A stretch of 64,000 nt of DNA. It comes from Cupriavidus campinensis (GTDB lineage: Bacteria; Pseudomonadota; Gammaproteobacteria; Burkholderiales; Burkholderiaceae). The position numbers and the translations under genes are program-made. Under the pieces are notes generated by a model, which made no database searches, was not told the DNA's origin, and saw nothing but the letters and a program-made list of their open reading frames with translations. Positions 28,682-37,161 of this stretch are shown here, piece by piece (the first letter of the stretch is position 1; each line of letters begins with the position of its first letter). The DNA lies in the NCBI RefSeq assembly GCF_905397395.1, contig NZ_CAJPVH010000020.1, positions 1-64,000 of the forward strand, given 5' to 3'.

Positions 28682-29122
28682 TCAGGCGTCTTCGGTGAAC
28701 TTGCGCAGCAGGCGCAGGAACTCGCTGAACTCGTCCCGGGTGAAATGGCGCAGGCGGTGGTTCAGCACGTCCGGGGCGATGTCGGGAATGCGGCTGGCAA
28801 CGTCCCGGCCCTTGTCGGTCAGGATCAGGTTGACCACGCGGCGGTCTGCCTCGCTCCGTTGCCGCTGCACCATGCCCTTGCTCTCCAGCTTGTCGAGCAT
28901 GCGCGTCATCAGGCCGGTGTCGATCTCCAGCAGCTTGCTGATCTCCAGCGGCGTGCTGGCCGCGCCTTGCGTGAGCGACAGCAGGATGCCCATCTGCTGG
29001 CCGGTAATGTCCAGCGGCCGCAGCGCCGCGTCGACTTCCATCAGCAGCCCGTTGCGGGCCTTGTTCAGGTGGAAGCCAACGCTCTGCGTCAGCTGGAAGT
29101 TCTCGCGGTTGTAGTGTTTCAC
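28682..29122 (-). CDS. MarR-family transcriptional regulator
   Basis: A 146-aa winged-helix regulator. The start is the ATG at 29122. The DNA-binding region spans about residues 45-105: TGQQMGILLSLTQ, ISKLLEIDTGLMTRMLDKLE, and wing residues QRSEADRRVVNLILTDKG with the DRR motif of MarR proteins. MarR proteins usually repress a neighbouring efflux operon and release DNA on ligand binding. It is convergent with efflux operon 1 and downstream on the same strand of efflux operon 2, so either could be its target. A CTGA-N4-TCAG element 35 bp upstream (29157-29168) resembles the boxes at efflux operon 1. Confidence 0.92.
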   Translation of the reverse strand: MKHYNRENFQLTQSVGFHLNKARNGLLMEVDAALRPLDITGQQMGILLSLTQGAASTPLEISKLLEIDTGLMTRMLDKLESKGMVQRQRSEADRRVVNLILTDKGRDVASRIPDIAPDVLNHRLRHFTRDEFSEFLRLLRKFTEDA

Positions 29123-29202
29123 GGCGCCTCGGGTAAGCCAGGAGCCGTCAATGTATCTGATGCGTCAGTCAATGGGAAGGGCGGGCGCCAGCATCGGCGC
29201 GC

Positions 29203-30735
29203 TCAGCGAATCACCTTCTGGGTCAGGCTCACGACGATGGCCAGCACGGCCACGACGGCGAGCGCGCGGAAGTGGTCGAGATTGGCCAGCAGGGCGGATT
29301 GCTGCGCCAGTACCTGCGCGATCTGCGCCGTGGCGAGTTCGGCGGCGCGCGCCGGATCGGACGACGCGGCAATCGCCGCCGTGAAGCGTGCGTGGGCGTC
29401 CTGGAACTGCGGGCTGCCCGGGTAGATGGTGTCATGCAGCGTGCTGTAGTGCCACGTGGTCAGCCATTGCTGGCCCACCGTGGCGATGGTCACCCCCAGC
29501 GCCTGGCCGATCTGCCCCAGCATGTTCTTGGTCTGCTGCGCGTTGGAGAACACGGACTCGTCGTGCGCCACGCCGCTGAAGGTCTGCATGGCCGTGACCG
29601 GCATCAGAATCATGATGAAGACCCCGTACAGCGCGAGCGCGGGCAGCACGTCGCCCCACAGGTCGGGCGCGGGCGGCATCCGGCTCATCATCCAGGCCGA
29701 GACGGCCAGCGCCAGGAAGCCGGTGACGAAGTACTTGCGCGGACTGGGCCAGCGCGGCAGCAGGCGCGAAACGGTCAGCCAGGTCAGGACACCCGCCGAG
29801 AGTCCCATCGCATAGAACTGCCCGGCGGTGGACCAGGCATGCCCCAGCGAGCGCTGCAGGGCGATGGGCAGGAGGTAGCCGTTCGCGCCCAGGGTGACGT
29901 AGCAGAACGTGAACAGCGCCAGCCCGCTCAGGTAGCGCGGTTCAACCAGATTGCGCAGCTTCAGCAGCGGGCGATCACTGCGGGACTCCGCCCAGATGAA
30001 GCCGAGCAGGGCGGCGCCGCCCGCGACGGCGCCGATTACCAGCCAGAGCCGGTCGGCGTAGAAATCGTAGTAGGAACGCTGCAGGACATACAGGACCAGG
30101 AAGCTGCCCACGGCCAGCGCCGCGAGGCGCACCGGATGGGCATCCGAGCGTTGCGCGGGCGGCGCCGTGGCCTCGGGCAGGACGCTGGTGGCCGGCAGCA
30201 GTGCCAGCGCGCACCCGGCCACCAGCCAGAAGATCAGCGGCCAGCGGTCTGCACTGACGATGGCGGAGGCCAGCCAGGGTGCCAGCGCCATGCCGCAGCA
30301 CACGCCGGATGCCAACGCCTTGATGCCGAAGAACCGGGCCGGGCCGGGCGGGATCAGGTTCACCGTCAGCCGCGATGAGGTCACCATGCCGGCACAGCCG
30401 AGCGCCATGACCATGCGGGCGACCAGGAAGGTTTCGTAGCTGTCGGCATGGGCGCACAGGAGCGCCCCCAGCGCCGCCGCTCCCAGCGACCCCTGGAGAT
30501 AGCGCCGCCATCCCGCGCGCTCCACGATCCAGCGTTGCAGGGCGATCACCACCACGGCCACGCTGGCGTAGGCCGCCGCGAGGGTGCTGTACTGGTCCGG
30601 GCTCGCGCCAATCTCCCCCATGATCGGCGCGGCGGCAAAGGCGACCATGCCGTTCTGGAGGAAGTCGATCGTGGTCAGCGCGGCTATCGTCAGCAGCAGG
30701 CGGCGGGGCGGCGCCGCAGTCATGGCGGAAGTCAT
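29203..30735 (-). CDS. MFS transporter, pump of efflux operon 2
   Basis: A large MFS protein, 510 aa, with about 14 hydrophobic segments, the pump of the second tripartite system. The ATG at 30735 is 7 bp beyond the stop of the adaptor gene; a second ATG 12 bp further in is possible. It begins with a helix containing TTIDFLQNGMVAFAAAPIM, a diverged form of the LDxTIVNVALP segment of DHA2 pumps, which sets it apart from the EmrB-like pump of operon 1. The C-terminal region ends in a helix followed by TQKVIR. Last gene of the OMF, adaptor, pump operon read leftwards. Confidence 0.85.
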   Translation of the reverse strand: MTSAMTAAPPRRLLLTIAALTTIDFLQNGMVAFAAAPIMGEIGASPDQYSTLAAAYASVAVVVIALQRWIVERAGWRRYLQGSLGAAALGALLCAHADSYETFLVARMVMALGCAGMVTSSRLTVNLIPPGPARFFGIKALASGVCCGMALAPWLASAIVSADRWPLIFWLVAGCALALLPATSVLPEATAPPAQRSDAHPVRLAALAVGSFLVLYVLQRSYYDFYADRLWLVIGAVAGGAALLGFIWAESRSDRPLLKLRNLVEPRYLSGLALFTFCYVTLGANGYLLPIALQRSLGHAWSTAGQFYAMGLSAGVLTWLTVSRLLPRWPSPRKYFVTGFLALAVSAWMMSRMPPAPDLWGDVLPALALYGVFIMILMPVTAMQTFSGVAHDESVFSNAQQTKNMLGQIGQALGVTIATVGQQWLTTWHYSTLHDTIYPGSPQFQDAHARFTAAIAASSDPARAAELATAQIAQVLAQQSALLANLDHFRALAVVAVLAIVVSLTQKVIR

Positions 30736-30742
30736 GGCGTGC

Positions 30743-31918
30743 CTAGGAGTTCTCTTCGATGATGCGGCGCACGGCCTCGTCGGCGTGCGCCAGCTCGTCC
30801 GCGAACACCGTGGTGCGGTAGTTCTGGCCCGGTGCGTCAATGGCCACCAGCCGCTTGCCGTCCCGCGCGCGCGTATCGACGGCCACCTTCATCGACAGGC
30901 CGATCTGCAGCGGGTGGGCCGTCACTTCCGCCGGGTCCAGCGCGATGCGCACCGGCACGCGCTGCACCACCTTGATCCAGTTGCCGGTGGCGTTCTGCGC
31001 CGGCAGCAGCGCAAACGCACTGCCAGTGCCGGCGTCCTGCCCGATGACGCGGCCGTGATACACCACCCGTCGGCCGTACAGGTCGGTGGTGAGCGTCACC
31101 GGCTGGCCGAGGCGGATATCGCGCAATTGCGACTCCTTCAGGTTGGCCGTGACCCACAGTTGATCCAGCGGCACCACGGACATCATCGACACGCCCGGGC
31201 TGACGCGCTGCCCCACCTGCACGGAGCGCTTGGTCACCACGCCCCCCACCGGCGCCGCGATGCGCGTGCGCGAGAGGGCGATGCTGGCATTGCGCACCTG
31301 CGCGGCGGCGGCGAGCACGTCGGGGTGAGACCCCACCGACGTCCGCTCCACCAGCGCCTGGTTGCGCTTGAGCTGCTCGCTGGCCATGGTCAGCGCGGCC
31401 TGCGCAGCGCGTACGGCATGCCGCGCGTGGATCAGTTCCTCGCCCGAGATCGCCCCGCTTGCGACCAGCGCCGTGCGCCGCGTCATGTTTTCCTGCTCCC
31501 GCGCCAGATCTACCGTGCGTATCGCCACATTGGCGCGATCCTGGCCGACCGCGGCAAACTGCCCGCGTACCTGCCGCACCGTGCGGGCCAGCTGGGCCTG
31601 CGCCGCCGCGAGCGCCAACTGGGCATCCACGCCATTGAGTTCGACCAGCGTCACGCCCGTGGTGACCAGATCCGTGTTGTCGGCGAGGATCGCGGTGACC
31701 ACCCCGCCCACCTGTGGGGTGACCTGCACCACGTTGCCTTCGACATAGGCGTCTTCGGTCGAGACCTGGTCCCGGCCATATTGCAGCCAGTAGCCGGCTG
31801 CGGCGGCGAGCAGGAGGGCGAGCAAGGCGCTGCCGGCGATGCGCCAGCGCCGGGCCGGGCGGACCTCGGCCGGTTTTGCAGGGTCTTGCGCGGGATTGGG
31901 TTGGCTGGCGGGATTCAA
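30743..31918 (-). CDS. HlyD/EmrA-type periplasmic adaptor of efflux operon 2
   Basis: A 391-aa membrane-fusion protein. The start is a TTG at 31918, supported by CCGGAGC at good spacing and by a TTGA overlap with the stop of the upstream channel gene. One N-terminal membrane helix (SALLALLLAAAAGYWLQYG) precedes STEDAYVEGNVVQVTPQVGG, a helical hairpin, and TKRSVQVGQRVSPG with LWVTANLKESQLRDI. It resembles the operon 1 adaptor along its length but lacks the repeat tail. Function: bridges the inner-membrane pump to the outer-membrane channel. Confidence 0.92.
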   Translation of the reverse strand: MNPASQPNPAQDPAKPAEVRPARRWRIAGSALLALLLAAAAGYWLQYGRDQVSTEDAYVEGNVVQVTPQVGGVVTAILADNTDLVTTGVTLVELNGVDAQLALAAAQAQLARTVRQVRGQFAAVGQDRANVAIRTVDLAREQENMTRRTALVASGAISGEELIHARHAVRAAQAALTMASEQLKRNQALVERTSVGSHPDVLAAAAQVRNASIALSRTRIAAPVGGVVTKRSVQVGQRVSPGVSMMSVVPLDQLWVTANLKESQLRDIRLGQPVTLTTDLYGRRVVYHGRVIGQDAGTGSAFALLPAQNATGNWIKVVQRVPVRIALDPAEVTAHPLQIGLSMKVAVDTRARDGKRLVAIDAPGQNYRTTVFADELAHADEAVRRIIEENS

Positions 31919-33423
31919 GATGCGCTCCGGGTGGCCGCACCGCCGCGCTGGGCCGGGGGGGCAGGGGAGGCCGGGGCTGTCGCGGTGTCATACCCGCCGC
32001 CAAGCGCGCGGATCAGTTCGAGGTGCAACGTACGCTCCTGGGTTTCAATGTCGATCAGCAACTGCTTCTGCTGCAGGACCTGGCCCTCGGCGGACAGCAC
32101 CTGCAGATAGTTGCCAACGCCGCTGCGATAACGCGACACGGCCATGTCATAGGCCTCCTGCGTCAGTTGCAGCGCCTGCTGTTGCTCGTTGGCGCGCTCG
32201 GCCAGCCAGCGCAGGGACACCAGCTGGTTGACCACATCGTGCAGCGCAGTGACCAGCGTGGCGTTGTATTGCTCCGCGGCAGCGTCGTATTCGGCCTGCC
32301 GCACGCCGAGATTGGCGCGCAGCCGGCCCCCGTCGAAGATCGGCAGCGAGAGCGCCGGGCCAATGCCAAAGGTGCGGCTGCCCGCGGTCAGGAAGTCGGA
32401 CAGGCTCAGGCTCTGCAGGCCGGCAAAGGCGTTCAGGCTGATGTTCGGATAGAACTCGGCCTTGGCGGCGCGGATGTCGTGGCTCGCCGCTTCCACGCGC
32501 CAGCGCTGCGCCACCACGTCCGGCCGGCGGCCGATCAGTTCGGCGGGCAGGGTGGCCGGCACCGCCGCCGCGTAGCGGTCGCGCAGTTGCGGGGGGCGGA
32601 CCTCGGCGCCGGCATCCGGGCCCTTGCCCGCCAGCGCCGCGAGCTGGTTCCGGGTCAGCGCGATGATCTCGTTGATGGCGGCAAGGCGCTCGCGCGTGGC
32701 GGGCAGGGCCGCCTCGGCCTGCTTCATGTCGAAGGCGGAGTCGAGCTGCGCATCCACGCGCCGGCGCGTCAGGTCCAGCGTGTTCTGGCGCTGGCGGTAG
32801 GTCTGCTCGGTCAGCGCGCGCTGGGCGTAGGCGGCGTCGAGCCGCAGGTAGGTGCGCACGACGGACGTGGTCAGTATCAGTTCCGCCGCGTGGTAATCGA
32901 CCTCGGCGGCGCGCACGCGGTCCAGCGCGGCGTCGAACGCGGCCTGGTTCTTGCCCCAGAAGTCGAGTTCGTAGCCGAGGCCAAGCTGCACGTCACTGGA
33001 CCACTTCCAGCTGCCTGCGAGCGGGCGTGGCACGAGACCGTTCTCGCTGAAGCGCTGGCGCGTGGTCCGGGCGCTCAGGTTGACCTGCGGATACAAGGCG
33101 GATTCGGCACCGCCGGCGAGCGCATCGGCCTGGCGCACCCGCGCGGCGGCGATACGCAGCGTGGGCTGCCCGGCCAGCGCCGCTTCGACCAGCGCGGTGA
33201 GCTGCGGATCGCCAAAGCCTTCCCACCAGGCGCGGTCCGGCCAGGCGGCCGGCGACAGGGGCGTGCCCGCGAGCGATGCGGTGGCGGTCAGGCGGTTGGG
33301 ATCTTCGACCGTGGCCTGCGTCTTGAGCCCCGTCATGCTGGCGCAGCCCGGCAGGAACGCCGCCGCGCCCAGTACGCCAAGGCATACCCAGGCCGGCACG
33401 GTACGCGTCTTTGGCTTCGCCAT
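31915..33423 (-). CDS. Outer-membrane efflux lipoprotein of efflux operon 2 (NodT/OprM family)
   Basis: A 502-aa outer-membrane channel. The ATG at 33423 follows GGAGAAAGGTG; extension further upstream runs into the tetR promoter and is rejected. The signal peptide ends in the lipobox FLPGC (Cys near residue 25). Family marks are LGYELDFWGKNQAAFDAALD and LPAELIGRRPDVVAQRWRVE. First gene of the leftward operon, with an overlapping stop/start to the adaptor gene. It diverges from tetR across 227 bp that contains the tetR promoter and operator, so TetR probably also controls this pump (inference). Confidence 0.92.
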   Translation of the reverse strand: MAKPKTRTVPAWVCLGVLGAAAFLPGCASMTGLKTQATVEDPNRLTATASLAGTPLSPAAWPDRAWWEGFGDPQLTALVEAALAGQPTLRIAAARVRQADALAGGAESALYPQVNLSARTTRQRFSENGLVPRPLAGSWKWSSDVQLGLGYELDFWGKNQAAFDAALDRVRAAEVDYHAAELILTTSVVRTYLRLDAAYAQRALTEQTYRQRQNTLDLTRRRVDAQLDSAFDMKQAEAALPATRERLAAINEIIALTRNQLAALAGKGPDAGAEVRPPQLRDRYAAAVPATLPAELIGRRPDVVAQRWRVEAASHDIRAAKAEFYPNISLNAFAGLQSLSLSDFLTAGSRTFGIGPALSLPIFDGGRLRANLGVRQAEYDAAAEQYNATLVTALHDVVNQLVSLRWLAERANEQQQALQLTQEAYDMAVSRYRSGVGNYLQVLSAEGQVLQQKQLLIDIETQERTLHLELIRALGGGYDTATAPASPAPPAQRGGAATRSAS

Positions 33424-33592
33424 CACCTTTCTCCGCAACCTTCGCCCGGACGACATGGCCGGGGCTGAACATCGGCCCCGACGACAGGCCGGTTGCCTGC
33501 TGGCAATGTAGGGGGCCGTGACGCCTGCCGGTAGTGCCCTGGCGACACGCACGATGTTGCCGCGCGGGCACCAATCGACGCGCGGACAGTGC

Positions 33593-33621
33593 TTGACGAT
33601 AGCCGACCAGTCGTCTATATT
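33593..33621 (+). promoter_or_regulatory. tetR promoter with overlapping operator
   Basis: A textbook sigma-70 promoter: TTGACG at 33593-33598, a 17-bp spacer and TATATT at 33616-33621, about 30 bp before the tetR ATG. The spacer holds an 18-bp element at 33600-33617 whose core CGACCAGTCGTCTA recurs in inverted orientation in front of the downstream hydrolase gene. This strongly suggests autorepression by the TetR protein encoded next door. Confidence 0.7.
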
Positions 33622-33650
33622 TCGCTCCATACCAGCCGAGCACGACAACC

Positions 33651-34241
33651 ATGCCAAGACCCGCCAACCCCGAGATCCGCGAGCGACTGCTGTCCAAAGG
33701 TGGACGTGTGATCCACGAACTGGGCTTCAACGCGTCCGGCGTGCAGGACATCGTGGCGGCTGCGGCGGTCCCGAAGGGCTCCTTCTACAGCTACTTCGAC
33801 AGCAAGGAAGCCTTCGCGGCCGAAGTTCTCTGTGCGTACTGGGCGTCTATCGAGCGCCGGCACGGGGTGGTGATGTACGACGCCCGGATCAAGCCGCTCG
33901 AGCGGATCGAAAAGCTGTTCGAACTGCTGGTGGAAGACCACGCCGCGCAGGCTTTCAAGCTGGGCTGCCTGGTCGGGAACCTGTCTCTCGAACTGTCCAA
34001 TGCCAGCGCCGAGGTCCGCAAGGCGCTGGAAGGCATCCTCGCCAGCTGGCAGGGGATGCTGGTAGCCTGCATCGAGGAGGCCAAGGTGCGGCAGGAGTTG
34101 CGCCAGGACGTCGATGCCGCGCCGCTGGCGGCGGTGGTGATCGAAGCGTGGGAAGGGGCCGTGTTGCGCGCGAAGGTCGAGCGCAACGGTGCGCCTTGTC
34201 AGCGCTTCCTGGATGTCACGCTCAAGCGCTTGTTGTCCTGA
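33651..34241 (+). CDS. TetR/AcrR-family transcriptional regulator
   Basis: A 196-aa repressor. The N-terminal DNA-binding domain (about residues 8-55) shows [20 protein letters not shown] followed by [20 protein letters not shown], with the typical recognition helix [14 protein letters not shown]. The C-terminal ligand domain is not assignable to a named effector class. It is divergent from efflux operon 2 and co-oriented with the two hydrolase genes. Matching operators in its own promoter and in front of the hydrolase gene indicate that it controls itself and those genes, and possibly the pump. Confidence 0.93.
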   Translation: MPRPANPEIRERLLSKGGRVIHELGFNASGVQDIVAAAAVPKGSFYSYFDSKEAFAAEVLCAYWASIERRHGVVMYDARIKPLERIEKLFELLVEDHAAQAFKLGCLVGNLSLELSNASAEVRKALEGILASWQGMLVACIEEAKVRQELRQDVDAAPLAAVVIEAWEGAVLRAKVERNGAPCQRFLDVTLKRLLS

Positions 34242-34261
34242 AATTTTTTTGCGCCTATTAA

Positions 34262-34279
34262 TAGACGACTGGTCGTATA
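34262..34279 (+). promoter_or_regulatory. TetR operator in front of the hydrolase operon
   Basis: The 18-bp element TAGACGACTGGTCGTATA is an imperfect palindrome (14 of 18 positions). In inverted orientation it shares a 14-bp identical core with the site inside the tetR promoter at 33600-33617. It lies about 65 bp before the hydrolase ATG, next to an A/T-rich TATATAAA segment that may be the -10 region. Two copies in two adjacent promoters are good evidence for a real operator. Confidence 0.7.
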
Positions 34280-34341
34280 TAAAAAGGCGTGCAGTGGTCC
34301 ATCCCCTTTCTCAACCCTGTAGTAAAGCAAGGAGTGTCGCC

Positions 34342-35328
34342 ATGTCTTCCAATCAGAGTCTCCCGAATCGCGTGTCACGCCGTAACCTGCTGCTCGGCAG
34401 CGCCGCCGCAGCCTCCGCGCTGGTGGCCACCAGCCTTCCCGGCGGCGCCGAAGCCGCACAGGCTGCCAAGGGGGCCAGCGCCGCGACAGCGGGCAAGCCG
34501 CACGGCAGCTACATCACCGCCCGCGACGGCACGCAGCTCTACTACAAGGATTGGGGATCGGGTCGGCCCGTGGTGTTCAGTCATGGCTGGCCGTTGAGTT
34601 CCGATAGCTGGGAGTCGCAGATGCTGCTCGTGGCCAGCTCGGGTTTCCGCGCCGTGGCGCATGATCGCCGTGGCCATGGCCGCTCCAGCCAGCCGTGGCA
34701 GGGCAATGACATGGATCACTATGCCGACGATCTCGCCACGGTGATCGAAACCCTCGACCTGCGGGACGCCATCCTGGTGGGCTTCTCCACCGGCGGCGGC
34801 GAAGTGGCGCGCTATCTCGGCCGCCACGGCACGCGGCGCGTGTCCAAGGTCGTACTGGTCTCGGCCGTGCCGCCGTTGATGGTCAAGACGCCGGCCAATC
34901 CGACCGGCCTGCCGCTGGAGGTCTTCGACGGGCTGCGCGCGGCCCAGCTTGCCAACCGCTCGCAGTTCTACCGCGACGTGCCGTCCGGCCCGTTCTACGG
35001 CTTCAACCGACCGGGCGCCAAGCCGTCGCAGGGGCTGATCGACGCCTGGTGGGCGCAAGGGATGCAGGGCGGACACAAGAACACCCTGGACTCGATCAAG
35101 GCTTTCTCGGAAACCGATTTCACGGAAGACCTCAAGAAGATCGACGTGCCCACGCTCATCATCCACGGCGACGACGACCAGATCGTGCCGATCGACGCTG
35201 CCGGCCGCGCCTCGGCGAAGCTGGTCAAGAACTCCCGGCTGATCGTCTACCCGGGCGCGCCGCACGGGCTGACCGACACCCACAAGGAAAAATTCAACGC
35301 CGACCTGCTGGCGTTCCTCCGTAGCTGA
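34342..35328 (+). CDS. Tat-exported alpha/beta hydrolase, non-heme haloperoxidase/perhydrolase-like
   Basis: A 328-aa serine hydrolase. ATG at 34342 with AAGGAG upstream. The N terminus carries a twin-arginine signal, SRRNLLLG (Arg13-Arg14) followed by an Ala-rich helix, so it is probably folded in the cytoplasm and exported to the periplasm. The catalytic triad is visible: nucleophile Ser149 in GFSTGG, an Asp in HGDDDQIVP (about 277-279) and His308 in [22 protein letters not shown] and HDRRGHGRS are typical of cofactor-free haloperoxidases, which are better seen as esterases or perhydrolases. First gene of a TetR-controlled pair with an isochorismatase-like gene. Confidence 0.9.
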   Translation: MSSNQSLPNRVSRRNLLLGSAAAASALVATSLPGGAEAAQAAKGASAATAGKPHGSYITARDGTQLYYKDWGSGRPVVFSHGWPLSSDSWESQMLLVASSGFRAVAHDRRGHGRSSQPWQGNDMDHYADDLATVIETLDLRDAILVGFSTGGGEVARYLGRHGTRRVSKVVLVSAVPPLMVKTPANPTGLPLEVFDGLRAAQLANRSQFYRDVPSGPFYGFNRPGAKPSQGLIDAWWAQGMQGGHKNTLDSIKAFSETDFTEDLKKIDVPTLIIHGDDDQIVPIDAAGRASAKLVKNSRLIVYPGAPHGLTDTHKEKFNADLLAFLRS

Positions 35329-35359
35329 CCTGCGCAACCCAACTTGAAAGGCCCCCGCC

Positions 35360-36067
35360 ATGTGCAATCACAACCCTGCCTACACTGACCCGGCCGAGCC
35401 GGCCCTGCCCAGCGCCAGCCTGACGCTGGACCTTGCGCGCACCGCGCTGGTCGTGATCGACCCGCAAGTCGACTTCATGAGCCCCGAAGGCCGGAGTTGG
35501 GGCGTGGTGGGGGAGAGCGTGACCGAGCAGAACCTGGTGCCCAACCTCGTCCGCCTGTTCGCGGCGGCGAAGCAGGCCGGCATCTGCGTCGCCATCTCCC
35601 CGCACTATTACTTTCCGCACGACCACAAGTGGAAGGTGCTGGGCCCGGCGGAGATGTTCCAGCATGCCGTGGGCATGTTCGACCGCCCCGGCGCGCTGAC
35701 GCTGGAAGGCTTCCGCGACTCGGGCGCCGATTTCATGCCCGAGCTGAAGCCTTACATCGAGGACGGCGAGACCATCATCTGCTCGACCCACAAGCTTTAT
35801 GGGCCGCAGGCCAACGATCTGGTGCTGCAACTGCGCAAGCAGCGGGTGGATCAGGTCATCCTCGCCGGCATGGCGGCCAACCTGTGCGTCGAGTCCCATC
35901 TGCGCGACCTCCTCGAACAGGGTTTCGAGGTGGCGGTGGTGCGCGATGCCGTGGCCGGCCCCAAGCTACCCGAGGGCGACGGCTACCATGCGGCGCTGGT
36001 CAACTTCCGCTACATCGCCAACGCGCTCTGGGACACCGACGAGACGGTCAGGCGCCTGGCGCCGTAA
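35360..36067 (+). CDS. Isochorismatase-family cysteine hydrolase
   Basis: A 235-aa cysteine hydrolase. The ATG at 35360 lies 31 bp after the hydrolase gene. The triad is Asp34 (VVIDPQVDF), Lys145 (STHKLYG) and Cys176 (AANLCVESH); the cis-peptide motif GMAANLCVES is clear. Family members hydrolyse isochorismate, nicotinamide, N-carbamoyl amines or other amides, and some act on toxic aldehydes or quinones; the substrate here cannot be named. Being in one TetR-regulated unit with the haloperoxidase-like hydrolase suggests a role in detoxifying a compound sensed by TetR. Confidence 0.9.
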   Translation: MCNHNPAYTDPAEPALPSASLTLDLARTALVVIDPQVDFMSPEGRSWGVVGESVTEQNLVPNLVRLFAAAKQAGICVAISPHYYFPHDHKWKVLGPAEMFQHAVGMFDRPGALTLEGFRDSGADFMPELKPYIEDGETIICSTHKLYGPQANDLVLQLRKQRVDQVILAGMAANLCVESHLRDLLEQGFEVAVVRDAVAGPKLPEGDGYHAALVNFRYIANALWDTDETVRRLAP

Positions 36068-36105
36068 GCCGCCTGAGGCCGCCGGGTAGTCAGTTCGGAG
36101 GCGCC

Positions 36106-37161
36106 CTACAACACCCTCCCAAACCACCACAGCGACAGCAATCCGGCGCAGCCGGCCAGCAAGGCGCCCAGCGCCGCGAAGAACGCGGTGATCTCCACCT
36201 GGTTGCGTTTGTCGAATGCCAGCCTGGCGCTGAGGGCGCGGTACACCTTCCTGAGCTGGCTCGCGTCTTCCAGGCGGAAGTACTCGGCGCCGGTGATGTC
36301 GGCCACCTGTTTCAGCACCTGCTCGTCGAGCTTGACCCGGGCTGACCAGCCATCCACCGAGAGCACCACGCCGTCGGTGGTGCCGACCCCCACCGTATAG
36401 ATGCGGACCCCGTGCGCGGCGGCGAGTTGGGCGGCCTGGGCTACCGCCGGGCCGGCGTTGCTTTCGCCGTCGGAGAACAGGACGATGGCGCCCGAGGCGT
36501 AGGCGCCGGGGCGCTTGTCGTCGCCGCCCAGCGCATCGGCGGTCTTCTGCGGGGGGATGTCGTCGTCCATGAGGAGCGCCGCGTCGGTGGTGGCCTCCGG
36601 CAGCAGGGTCGTGAGCGCGATCAGCAGGCCGTTGCCCAGCGCCGTGCCGCCTTGCGGTTTCAGGCGGTCGATGGCGCTGGCCACGTCTTCCCGGTTGCGG
36701 CTGGGCGCCTGCGCCACCGCCGCCGTGGCGGCCATTGCCACCACGCCCACCTTGACCCCCGAGGGCTGGGCATCCAGCAGCACCTTGGCGGCCTGCTGGG
36801 CGGCGCGGATGCGGGTAGGCTTCACGTCCTGCGCGCGCATGCTGCCGGACAGGTCCATCACCAGCATGACGGTTTCGATGCGGGAGGGCAGCATCAGCAC
36901 GGCCTGCGGGCGGGCGATGGCGAAGATCAGCGCGCTCAGGGCCAGCAGGGCCAGCACGGGCGACACGTGCCGGCGCCAGCCGGCGCCGCCGGTGGGGGTC
37001 AGGCCGACGGTGCGCAGCGCGGGATAGTGCACCGCCACACGGCGCCGGCGCGCATCGAGCCAGACATAGGCGGCCCCCAGCACCAGCACGAAGCCGAGCA
37101 GCCACAGCATTTCCGGCCACAGGAAACTGAAGAGGGGCAGGCCGCTCATCGCATCGATCAT
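36106..37161 (-). CDS. VWA-domain membrane protein (BatA-like)
   Basis: A 351-aa membrane-anchored von Willebrand A protein. The start at 37161 overlaps the stop of the DUF58 gene (ATGA). It opens with a hydrophobic segment (FLWPEMLWLLGFVLVLGAAY), a second helix near LALLALSALIFAIARP, then the VWA domain with metal site DLSGS in LVMDLSGSMRAQD, and a final helix near the C terminus. MoxR-DUF58-VWA sets are thought to act as chaperone-like complexes that mature or insert metalloproteins or respond to envelope stress. A close paralogue with the same layout is encoded divergently at 40204-41268. Confidence 0.9.
   Translation of the reverse strand: MIDAMSGLPLFSFLWPEMLWLLGFVLVLGAAYVWLDARRRRVAVHYPALRTVGLTPTGGAGWRRHVSPVLALLALSALIFAIARPQAVLMLPSRIETVMLVMDLSGSMRAQDVKPTRIRAAQQAAKVLLDAQPSGVKVGVVAMAATAAVAQAPSRNREDVASAIDRLKPQGGTALGNGLLIALTTLLPEATTDAALLMDDDIPPQKTADALGGDDKRPGAYASGAIVLFSDGESNAGPAVAQAAQLAAAHGVRIYTVGVGTTDGVVLSVDGWSARVKLDEQVLKQVADITGAEYFRLEDASQLRKVYRALSARLAFDKRNQVEITAFFAALGALLAGCAGLLSLWWFGRVL

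Noticed and set aside
28664-28684. Small GC hairpin between the emrB and marR stops as a terminator
   Set aside because: The stem (GCCGC and GCGGC with a 2-base loop) is too tight and has no T-run; in this GC content such stems arise often by chance.
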